From NCBI GenBank assembly GCA_963726375.1, contig CAVSCE010000013.1:124001-188000 (forward strand): a DNA stretch of 64,000 bases, given 5' to 3'. The stretch comes from UTCFX2 sp963726375. Lineage in GTDB: Bacteria; Chloroflexota; Anaerolineae; Anaerolineales; UBA4823. Below, in pieces: positions 36,799-46,283 of the stretch; positions within the stretch are counted from its first letter, which is position 1, and each line of letters begins with the position of its first letter. Made by a program: the position numbers and the translations under genes. Below the pieces are notes generated by a model. The model was given only the letters and a program-made list of their open reading frames with translations. It was not told the DNA's origin and ran no database searches.

Positions 36799-38328
36799 TC
36801 AGTTCGATGCATTTCTGATAGAATCAATCACATCAATTCTGAAAGGCAAGAATGGCATCCGAGGCCACCACCTGGGTTGAAGCGAGATCTGCGGAACCTG
36901 ATCCAATGGAAGCGCTGATTGCAGGCGATTGATCGCTTCCGTTGGTTTGAGTCCCAGGCTCAGCTGGATAGCCTGGGCGGGGTTTATTTGAGCCCGAATC
37001 CTTCTGACGGCATGGATTTTCCAGGAGATCGTATTCGAATTGCTTAAACCCGGTTCTTCGACAATCTCCAGCTGAAGACTTTCTGAAATCGGGGTAAAAC
37101 CGTCTGGCATATTGGCGGCAAAAACCGATTCGGCCAATTTCTCAAGCAATTCTGCCCGAACAATACGCACTTCAAACCTTAATCTTTGGTTCAACGACAG
37201 CATATCCGCTGGCAGTCTTGCGTCTGGTTGATACTGCTCATCAATCGTTCGAACCAGCTTCAGGCTCGATGGGATCACGAGGTCTTCTGGTTCGAGCACT
37301 CGCTCGAATTCCAGCAGTGCAGTCTTTTCAAGCGATTTCATCAGACTGGACGCCAATATTTTCCGATCCGCATCTGTGGGGGCAGGCTCTATGCGGTCGG
37401 TGCCGCCAACGATTGGCTCAGGATTGGTTACGCTGAGCTGAGTACCCAGCAGCCCTTCAAGGACTTCTAACTCGCCGGCTGGGAGATTGCTTTTTTCACC
37501 TGATTCCACACTTTGAATGGGAACTTCAACCCTTTCACCAAGACCGGATGGAACTTCTGCCTCTCGGGTTGTCTCATATCGTTGGTCGGTGATGCCTGCT
37601 GGTCGCACAACCGTGTTTTCAGGAATTTTGACGGATTGATCAGTCAGGTTGGTAAAAATTACAGCACCTTTCGCAGCCTGATCGGGTAAAACGATAGAAC
37701 CGCTCACAGCCTTCGATTCGCGGCCTTCAACTTCCACTTCAATCAGTTCTGACGGGACCGATCCTGATAGTGTGATGCTCTTAACGTCAGGACTGGTTGA
37801 AGCATTGATCAACACATCTTGAACAAGCGTTCTGGGTTCTAAAGCGAGTCTGGCGCTGGGTGCCAACACCCCAGCCAGAGTAATCACTGCAAAAACCCCG
37901 CTAGCAAAGACAATCAATCGAACTGGAAAAGACAATTCGCGGGGCATCACCTTTAGGGGTCGGCTTGATGCGATTGTAGGTCGCTCGAAGGGCGGATTTT
38001 GTTTGACCACCGGATCCGGCTGCAGGTTCTTCCGGTATCTTTTTGAGAGGCGCCAGTTTTGGGTCTGAGCCTTTTGAATGGATTTGTAAACCGGTATTCC
38101 CAATCTGGGGGCGTGATAACAGATTTCTTTATCATGGCTGACGAAGGCGATTTGCGATCCAAGGTTTTGGGCTGTGCGCTTGATCAAGAGCAGATCGAGC
38201 CGGCGCTGAACGATTTCACCCTTCTCAGGCCAGACGATTAAAATGCGGCTGTCTTTCGCCCAACCCATCTTATCGCGAATTGAGACGATATCATCATGGG
38301 ATTCAAGCTGCAGGATTAGCGTTTTCAC
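36799..38328 (-). CDS. Membrane-anchored 'baseplate J/gp47-like' protein
   Basis: 509 aa, uninterrupted. Residues 1-100 form a Rossmann-like cytoplasmic domain (ILQLESHDDIVSIRDKMGWA, RILIVWPEKGEIVQRRLDLL); one membrane helix lies at ~134-156 (VRLIVFASGVFAVITLAGVL); the long outer part is beta-rich (VSGSIVLPDQAAKGAVIFTN, EVPIQSVESGEKSNLPAGEL). Such proteins are annotated as 'baseplate J' in Chloroflexota because of the last region. There is no phage context. GTG start overlaps the GNAT stop (GTGA), so it ends the glycan operon. Function unknown; the N-terminal domain suggests coupling of cytoplasmic and surface processes. Confidence 0.6.
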   Translation of the reverse strand: MKTLILQLESHDDIVSIRDKMGWAKDSRILIVWPEKGEIVQRRLDLLLIKRTAQNLGSQIAFVSHDKEICYHAPRLGIPVYKSIQKAQTQNWRLSKRYRKNLQPDPVVKQNPPFERPTIASSRPLKVMPRELSFPVRLIVFASGVFAVITLAGVLAPSARLALEPRTLVQDVLINASTSPDVKSITLSGSVPSELIEVEVEGRESKAVSGSIVLPDQAAKGAVIFTNLTDQSVKIPENTVVRPAGITDQRYETTREAEVPSGLGERVEVPIQSVESGEKSNLPAGELEVLEGLLGTQLSVTNPEPIVGGTDRIEPAPTDADRKILASSLMKSLEKTALLEFERVLEPEDLVIPSSLKLVRTIDEQYQPDARLPADMLSLNQRLRFEVRIVRAELLEKLAESVFAANMPDGFTPISESLQLEIVEEPGLSNSNTISWKIHAVRRIRAQINPAQAIQLSLGLKPTEAINRLQSALPLDQVPQISLQPRWWPRMPFLPFRIDVIDSIRNASN

Positions 38329-39077
38329 GTTTTATCAAACCACTTGTGGTAATAAACCTGGCAGGATTTGGACAAAAATCCATGACGCTGGATCATTCGT
38401 TGAGTGGTAATATTTCTTCCTTGTGTGGCAACCCAGATGGATTCGATCCCATGCTGAACATACCAATCCAAACCACTGCGAAAAAGCTCCTGTCCGACCC
38501 CTGCCCTGCGGGCAGATTCAAGCACCCCGGTCAGCTCATAAACTCCCTGTTTGGTCTGCTGATCTATCAAACCCGTGATGTATCCTACTGTTTGGTTATC
38601 CATAACCGCAGCAAGTGCAAGGTCTGCGCCACCCTCGCAGCTTTTCTTTACCCAGGTTGCATAATAATCCCCCCATAACTTCGATGAAAAGTTCTTATCG
38701 AAATAAAACCGCGAATCTACATAGCATTGTCTGGCAATATCCTGCAGGTTTGGGATATCCTCGATGATTACCGGCCGAATCAGAATATTCTCTGCTGACC
38801 GCGGACGGGTTTCAGGATCCCAATCTTTAAGTGATCGTTCCAGCGTGTAGCGTATCTCTACAAGCCTGAAACCGTGATCTTCTGCAATCCAAATCGTCTC
38901 CGGATCATCTGCGGTAGATAGGAAATAAAGACAATCGATCGATTTTTCTCCGCACCAGGCGATCACCGAACGAATAAATTCATAAGTTAAGCTGGATCCT
39001 TGCACCTGGGCGATCCTCTTCCCAAAAAAAGAAGTATCCCATTCCAGAAACCGGCATGGATTCACATTGTCGTTCAT
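38325..39077 (-). CDS. GNAT acetyltransferase, WecD/RffC-like
   Basis: 250 aa. An N-terminal half-domain (NPCRFLEWDTSFFGKRIAQV, residues ~6-25) is typical of dTDP-fucosamine acetyltransferase-like proteins, followed by a GNAT domain (~98-240) with LTGVLESARRAGVGQELFRS as the acetyl-CoA loop and RMIQRHGF near the end. Probably acetylates an amino sugar for a surface glycan. ATGA overlap with the upstream GT2 and GTGA overlap with the downstream gene. Confidence 0.78.
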   Translation of the reverse strand: MNDNVNPCRFLEWDTSFFGKRIAQVQGSSLTYEFIRSVIAWCGEKSIDCLYFLSTADDPETIWIAEDHGFRLVEIRYTLERSLKDWDPETRPRSAENILIRPVIIEDIPNLQDIARQCYVDSRFYFDKNFSSKLWGDYYATWVKKSCEGGADLALAAVMDNQTVGYITGLIDQQTKQGVYELTGVLESARRAGVGQELFRSGLDWYVQHGIESIWVATQGRNITTQRMIQRHGFLSKSCQVYYHKWFDKT

Positions 39078-40040
39078 AAAATCCCCTCACCGGTCTCTTC
39101 TCGAACCACATAGCTGGGTTTTTCCATGATCCTGAAATGCATTCGCGCCAGATATTCGCCTATGATTCCAAGCGCAAAAAGCTGGACACCTGAAAAGATA
39201 GCGATGATAGAGGCAAGAAATGGAAATCCTGGAACGCTTCCACCTGCGATCAAGTAGCGATCCGATCACGTAAAGCAGAACAAGGATTCCAAACAGGGCA
39301 AAACCAAAACCGAGCAGGCTTGCCATTTGAAGCGGCAGTACCGTGAATCCTGTCAGCATATTAACAGCGTGAAGAATCAGCTTGGACAAGGTGTAATTGG
39401 AAGTGCCTCCGGCTCGCGGTTCATGTCTGGTCGGGAGTGAGACAAAACGAGTCGTCCCCCATGATAAAAGCACATCCAATACGACATAAGGGCTTTGGTA
39501 ATGCTGGAATGCTTCTCGAACCTTCGTTCGAATCGCTCGGAAGGCGCTTACTTTTCGTGCATTTTCAATCCCCATCGTACTTTGGAGGGTTAATCGAGTG
39601 ATGTAAGATGCGAAATTTCGCCAGAGACTGTGGCTCTGGTGGATCGGTGTGCCGTAAACGACATCATAACCGTCGCTTAGTTTATCGACCAGCTTGTGAA
39701 TTTCCTCGGGTGGGTGCTGCAGGTCATCATCGATTGTGACGGTTATTTCGAATTGAGCTGCTCGCAAGCCGCACAGAAGTGCATTGTGCTGGCCATAATT
39801 TCTCATTAAATTTAACCCGCGCACCCATCTGTACTCCTTAGAGATCTGGCATATTTGCTCCCAGCTGTTATCCCGACTCCCATCATTAACCAGGATAACT
39901 TCAAAACCTTGTTCTTTAGAAAAGTCTGAAGTATCCTGAAACGCTTTTTCTAGGCGGAGGATAAGGTCTTTCAAAAGCGAGCTGCTGTTATATACCGGAA
40001 CTACGATAGAAATGCCATGGTAAATTGGATTAATTATCAT
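39074..40040 (-). CDS. Polyprenyl-phosphate glycosyltransferase, GT2 (ArnC/DPM1-like), one frame interruption
   Basis: About 321 aa. GT-A domain: SIVVPVYNSSSLLKDLI, VILVNDGSRDNSWE, NYGQHNALLCGL and the metal-binding VTIDDDLQHPPEE; then RAGGTSNYTLSKL and two C-terminal membrane helices (second one recovered after the shift near 39265: GVQLFALGIIGEYLARMHF). The corrected stop (TGA, 39074-39076) overlaps the GNAT start as ATGA, which supports the correction. Such enzymes load one sugar on undecaprenyl phosphate for use by GT-C enzymes across the membrane. It starts five bases after a GT-C gene. Confidence 0.9.
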
Positions 40041-40045
40041 TGGTT

Positions 40046-42104
40046 TTACGGAAATTGACAGTTCAGAGTTTCTGTTATTTCTTCCAAAGCGGATTGCCTG
40101 AAAGGGCTATCAGGCATATCCTTTCGGATGGTCTGCCAGGCGTCACAAAGCGGGTACTGGGTTTTATCCCAGATTGTGTACGCCTGCTTGGATAATTCTA
40201 CAGCCTTTTCCCATTTTCCGACGTGTGCATATCCCAGAATAAAAGGGATTAATTCAGAGACGTTCTTCTCAGTGAAGTGCTTGGTTATTTTTAGAGCCTG
40301 ATCCGCCATCTCGGCAGCCTTTTCCCATTCACCATAAGTTGCATATAGCTCAGCTTTTTCGAAGAAATAGCACCATGTGTGAGTTGGTTCTGGTCCAAAT
40401 ATGTGTGCGGGAGGAGATGCGCCAGGATTGGTGTCTGAAAGGATCAAGTCTGGTTTAGAGAGAGGCGCGGCTTCTCTAATATAAAGTGGTTTCACCGGCA
40501 GGAAACGGTCCAGCGCCGGATTCATTACTTTCAAACAGCGAGGGGGATCATAGAAGAGTACGATTGCTTGAGAGGTGGATCCTTCAAATGACGCCGCCCG
40601 GTACGGCATCCGAATAGTTTGGTCTGGTTCCAGGGCAGGTAATCCTTGCCCAATCCGGGCTTCGATGTCATAGATCAGGTATGGCATCTCGGCGGTTTCC
40701 AGCTCGGGAGCATAGGTCCAGTTCAATGGAGCAGTGAGCGAATTGTCGCTGAAATACTTGAAAGGGATTTCGGATGTCATCAGCAGGGTCCCAGGCTTGA
40801 TCCCCGGGGCGCGCCAGGCGAGCTGCCAGAAAAATGATTTCTGTGATAGCCATTCCTGGCGGTATTCGAGCCTTTGTTGGAAAAGAGCCCCAGCCGAGAG
40901 TCCTACTAATATTGCAATAAGGACATTGCTGAAGAGTTCTGTTTCGATCTGCAATCCCAATCAAGCCGGCGATCAGGAGTGCTGTCCCCACCATTGTAAT
41001 TATTGTAAACCGATCGAAAGGGAAAAGCAGCTCAATATGCAGGTCGGTGATCCAGATCGTCCAACCTGATACGATAAAGGCCGCAGCACCCAGAAACACA
41101 GCCTGCCACGCCCATTTTCGATCTAAGACACCTTTTTTCAGCTCTGGATCAGGATTATTAGAATTCAGATAAAGCAGATAAGCTAGTGTGATCAGAACGC
41201 TGGTGAGGATTGCAGCGATCATGAGTGCGATTACGTTAAGCTCGAAATCCTTCAGGTACCGAAAATCCAATCCTTGAAACCAGGCAACAAAATTGACTTC
41301 GAAGAAATCCTGAAAAATGGTGCGCGCCAGCTCAACGATTGTTGAAAAAGGCGAGCTTGCCAGGTTGCTGAATATCATAACTTCAGCCCTCGGGCTGGGA
41401 TTCAGGAATATGCGAGACGCGAGGACCAGCAACAGGATAACGAGGTAGGGAGCCCAGTAAAAACCGACCTTTCGGATCTTTTCCCTTCGATCTGTGTCTC
41501 GATCATCCATCGCGATCCAGAGCAAAATAGGTCTCAGCAGCTCAAGTGTATAAAAATATTCTGTAATGAGCATGCTTAATGCGGATGTGATCACTGAGAG
41601 GATCATCAATGGCCAGAACATACGCCTGGATCTGAGCGCCCAGATCATGGATCCTAATGAGAAAATGAACAAGAAAAACACCAGAAATGCATTTCCGTAT
41701 GTCACGGCGATGGTTTGCTGCCCGAACCCCGGGTACACGGCAAACAACACAGAAGCGATAAAAGCCATGCGCGGTTTTCCCGGCCACAACCCACTCAAAG
41801 TCCACCACAGGGCCAGGCTGGTCAGATATCGTGTAAAGGCGCTGAAGTACTGCCAGGCAGCTGCATTCTCCCCAAAGATTGGGGTCGTCAGCATGAAAAT
41901 CCAGGCGAGCAGAGGTCGATCGCTTGCGAAGCTCTCGGTAAATCCCTCCGGTCCCCAGAAGTGCAGGAACCACATGGATGGCCAGTCATCCCAGTAAAAT
42001 CCCAGGCGGGAGATCAGGGGGATATAAACCGCAGCGCAGATCAACAGCAGCGCCATCGGCGCCATCCAGGGAGAATATTTCGGGAGATTGAGCCGGCTTC
42101 GCAT
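40046..42104 (-). CDS. GT-C-like membrane glycosyltransferase with soluble C-terminal domain, paralog 1 of 3; one frame interruption
   Basis: About 685 aa. The N-terminal part has about ten hydrophobic helices; the first loop contains GFYWDDWPSMWFLHFWG, where the acidic pair is placed as in GT-C catalytic sites. The C-terminal ~250 residues are soluble and include WQLAWRAPGIKPGT, DNSLTAPLNWTYAP, DPPRCLK, GPEPTHTWCYFFEKAEL, TPR-like helices (YGEWEKAAEMADQAL, VGKWEKAVELSKQAY) and a Cys/Pro tail (CDAW...CQFP). The shift is near 40955. Start ATG 42104, five bases after paralog 2; an upstream in-frame start at 42128 would overlap it. Donor and acceptor unknown. Confidence 0.7.
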
Positions 42105-42108
42105 CAGA

Positions 42109-44170
42109 TCACGGATTATCACAATCAAAATTCTGGTTTATTTCTGAATAAATTTGCTGAAATTCAGGATCAGCCTGGATTTCTTGATCCAGGTAATACC
42201 AGGTGTCGCAGGTGTAATAATGCATTTTTTTAGAAAGCGAGCCTGCCTGCAGCGATAGTTCTTTTGCCCTGGTGTAATCACCCGACCTTGCAAAAGCATA
42301 TATCAATGGAATCAGCTCCGGTGCGTTGTCTGAAGTCAGCTCTGGCTTCACGCTTAGAGCCTGGTGTGCAAGTCTGCTGGCCTTTTCCCATTGTCCGAGC
42401 TGCACTGCCAGCTCTACTTTTTCAAAATAGTAACACCAGCTGTGGATCGGCTCTGGACCCAAAAAATCGGGCAGGACAGCACTGTTTTGGCCCGATTCCT
42501 GAATCAAATTTAACCTTGAGAGCGGCATCGCCAGGACAATATACCCTCCTTTGTTTGGATAATGCCGGTCTGTTTTCAAATCAAGAATCTTAAGACACCG
42601 GGGTGGATTGTAGTGGAGTACCAGTGCCTGGGATGTGTTTCCATCAAAAGTCGATGCGCGGTAATCCATATGTAGCGGGATGTCCGGTTCAAGCCCCGGG
42701 AGTGTATTGCCAAGCCTTGCTTCGACATCGTACATGGCGAAAGGCATTTCACGGGATTTCAAATCTGGAGCATAAATCCAGTTCAGCGGAGCGGAGAGAG
42801 AGTTATCCGTTGAGCTAAAGAAGGGTAATCCGGCAGTCATGAAAGCGGTCCCGGATTGGATTGCCGGTGCACGCCATGCAAGCTGCCAGAAAAAAGATCG
42901 TTGTTCGCTCCATTCTTGACGATATTTCAACGCATCATGGAAATGGTTGCCTGCAGCCAGGCCGGCTAGAGCTGACACGATGAGCAGTTTTGCAATCTGC
43001 GGACGGCGCAGGAGGTCGATCAATCCGACCAGCACCAGGCTGGTCCCAACCATCATTGGTTGTGTGAATTCGATCCCATGGCATGTTTAACTCCAACCGG
43101 AGATCTGTCACCCAGACTGGCCAACCTCCGACCAGCAGGGCAATCAATCCCAGCAGTATTGCGGAGCGCCACCAGTGATCTTTTCGATTTTTCTCCTCAA
43201 GCTTCGGAGAAGTCGATCGAACGATGAGCAGAAGCCCAAAGGCAAGCAGACCAGCCGCGATCATAATCATGAAATAAGCTGTCATGACGCTTTGCTTGAT
43301 CCCAATTGCGTTGAAATATCCGAAGACTTTAGCCCAGGCTAAACCTGTAGATTTGTAGATATCTACCGCGATCGTTTGAAATAAGCGCTGAAGCGTTCCG
43401 ATCGGATCGGCCGCCAAATTGCTGAAGATGGTTACCTCGCCGCGCGGTGTGCTGTGGGTCAGGCGCCAGGTCAGGAAGAGAACATCCATAACGAGATAAG
43501 GGAGCCATAATCGAATTGTCCTGAACAACCTCTTCTTTGGTTCGCGAATCGTCTCTCCAACGATAATCCAGAGCAGCGCCGGCCGCAGCAGCTCCAATCC
43601 GAAGTAGTATTCCAGAGCGAACATGCTGAGCAACCCCACCAGCAGCGAGAGACCGGTGAAAATCCATGCTTTTGTTCGCCGACGGGCAGACCAGATCATC
43701 AATCCAAGCGAAATGAAGAATGCAGACATAATCAGGAACTGATGCCCGTATGTGACCGCGATGTACTGCTGGGCAAATCCTGGGTAAAGCATGAAGAGGA
43801 TGGTGATGCTCAAAACCTGGACTTTTCGTTTTGGCCATAGAGACAGAAGCACCCACCCAAATGTGACAGCGCTTAGCATTCGAGCGAATATCCCAAAAAT
43901 CTGCCACGCCAAGAGCGAATCTCCGAGCAGCGTTGTGGTCGCCGCAAACAACCAGCCTTGGACAGGTCGATCGATCGAAAATGCTTGTGGGAATACTTCA
44001 GGTCCGTAGAAATGCAGAAACCACAGCGAAGGCCAATCGTCCCAATATAAACCAAGCGTCGAGGCCAGTGGTGCATAGCTGATTGCACAAAGCAGAAAAA
44101 GGCCTGCGATTATCACCCACGGTTTGAGAAAGAAATTCTTAATGGATGCAGAGCTTATGGATTTGGGCAA
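42109..44170 (-). CDS. GT-C-like membrane glycosyltransferase, paralog 2 of 3; one frame interruption
   Basis: About 686 aa, same architecture as its neighbours. First loop GLYWDDWPSLWFLHFYG with the acidic pair; a shared core PGFAQQYIAVTYGHQFL; and the soluble C-terminal part with WQLAWRAPAIQSGT, NPPRCLKIL, GPEPIHSWCYYFEKVEL, TPR-like LGQWEKASRLAHQAL and the Cys/Pro tail (CDTW...CDNP). The shift is near 43070, inside the last helices. The likely start is TTG 44170, overlapping the corrected end of paralog 3 by 16 bases. Together with the GT2 it forms a membrane glycan-assembly set. Confidence 0.68.
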
Positions 44171-46209
44171 TGGATGGATTCCTTTACGTTATCAAAAACA
44201 TTCATCCCACGCTGATCCAGGACTTTATCCAGCCGTGCGTTCTCCCAAATCTTGCAGACGGATGTATTCATATTTTCCCAGGCAATAATAAGCCTGAAAG
44301 CTCAAATCCGCGGCTTGATCATACATTCCCATTCGAACGTACCCTTCGATAAAAGGGAGAAGCTCAAAAGCATTTTTTCGAAAGAAGGTCTTCTCTTCCT
44401 GGAATGCAGGTTCGGCGAGCTGGACGATTAGATTCCAATCACGAACCTGGCGAGCTAGCTCAGCTTTCTCGAAATAATAACACCAATCTGGTTCGGGTTC
44501 CGGACCAAAGAACTGCAGTGGAGGCTTCGCATGGGGTACCGCATCTGCCTGGATCAAGGTCGGATCAGAGAACTCGACGATTTCCTTGAAGTAGCGCGGC
44601 TTATCGGGCAGAACCATGTCAATTTTGGGATCGATTAATTTGAAACAAGATCCAGGAGGACGGAAAAAAGCGAGTAGAGTCTGAGATATTGAGCCGTTGA
44701 AAGGGGTGATCCGAAGGGTCTCATTGATTTCAGTAGATTTCTCCAGATCTGGCAGCCCGCTGCTCAATCTGGACTCGGCATTATACATCAAGTAGGGGAG
44801 CTCAAGCTCCTTGAAGATCTGGCGCATACGTCCAATTAAGGGGCGCGGTGAGCGAGTTGTCCCAATCGTACTCAAACGGCATCTCTGAGGTCAGCAGGAT
44901 CGTCCCAGGCTTGATTCCGGGAGCTCGCCAGGTTAGCTGCCAAAAATAATCCCGTTGAGCTAGCCAATCCATTCGGAACCTCAATGCATTCTGATAATGA
45001 AATCCTGAAGCAAGCCCGGCAAGCAAAGCCACAAGTACAATGTTTTGATATGGCAGGAATGTCGTCAGCTCGATCAATCCCACCCAGAGCACAGCGGCAC
45101 CAAACATCATCGGAAGCGTGAAACGGTCCCAGGGGAAATCGAGTGCGATCCGAAGGTTGGTCGGCCAGATGGGGATCCCAGCCGCCAGCAGCGCGAAGAT
45201 CCCGAGGCCAATCGCCCCCAGCGCCCACCTTCGATCCGGAACCTTCATGCCTTGGTTTATAAACCTGGGGCGAACAATCAGAAGTGCTGCTCCTACGACC
45301 GCTGAAGCTGCGGTAACAATAATTATCCACTGGTAGAGCACAGCAGGGGGGTAGGCTTCGAGCCAGGAAAGGTCAATGATAGGCTGTAAAGCAGCAATTG
45401 CTGATGTATAGAGATCTGCGACGATTGTATTCGCCAATGCTGCGACAGCTTGAACAGGATTTTTATCCAGGCTCTTTAGAAGTGTGATTTCAGCCCTCGG
45501 CGTTGGGGTGGATATCCGCCAGATCAAGAAAAGCAGGTCTATGATGAAATAAGGGATCCACAAGAGTAAGGTGCGTTTCAGGCGAAGCTTGAGGTCGATG
45601 ATGGAGTCGCTCAGGACGATCCAAATAAAAATTGGCCGGAGTAGCTCCAATCCAAAAAAATGTTCTGCCGTGAAAACCGAATACGCGGCCAGTGGAATTG
45701 AGGCTGCATAAAGAAGGGTTTTCCAACGCAGCCCGCGAACTGCCCAAACCATCAGCCCGAAGGATGCAAGGTAGCCGGATAGAACCAGGAATGCGTTCCC
45801 ATAGGTGATTGCGATGTGCTGTTGGAGGAAACCCGGGTAAACCGCAAACAGGAGTGAAATCATAGTCGTCTGGACAATCCGGCGAGGCCAGAGTTCCATG
45901 CAGCACCCACCACAGCGCATAACAAGCCAACCAGCGAGCTCCTATCGCAAAAAACTGCCAGGCTGAAGGAGATTCGCCAAATATGGGAGTTGTCAGAAGA
46001 TAAACCAGCGATAGCAGAGGCCTGTCGAAAGAAAATGCTTTGATAAAGCTCGATGGTCCTAGGAAGTGAATATACCAGGCGATCGTCCAGTCGTCCCAAT
46101 AAAAACCTAATTTGGAAGCAAGCACACCATAGCTGATCCCAACCAATGCCAGCAAGGCGATTGGAATGATCCAAAGGCGAGAATGCAAAAAGTGTTTCAT
46201 TTCATTCAA
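44155..46209 (-). CDS. GT-C-like membrane glycosyltransferase, paralog 3 of 3; three frame interruptions
   Basis: About 684 aa. First loop GFYWDDWTIAWYIHFLG; core PGFLQQHIAITYGNAFLVL; C-terminal part with WQLTWRAPGIKPGT, PPGSCFKL, GPEPEPDWCYYFEKAEL. Shifts are near 45905, 44830 and 44262. After the last one the frame reads CKIWENARLDKV and ends HCPNP, which restores the same Cys-x-x-Trp ... Cys-x-x-Pro tail as the other two copies; this places the stop at 44155. First gene of the glycan set, 74 bases after alaS. Confidence 0.68.
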
Positions 46210-46283
46210 AAGGGGAAGCTTCCCATATTGAAGTGCTGTTAGATGTCAGCAGATATCCTGATTAATGGTTCGCAGGCAGTAAC

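Noticed and set aside
36799..38328. 'Baseplate J' similarity as evidence for a prophage or contractile tail
   Set aside because: No other phage or tail gene nearby; the protein has a membrane helix and sits in a glycan operon.
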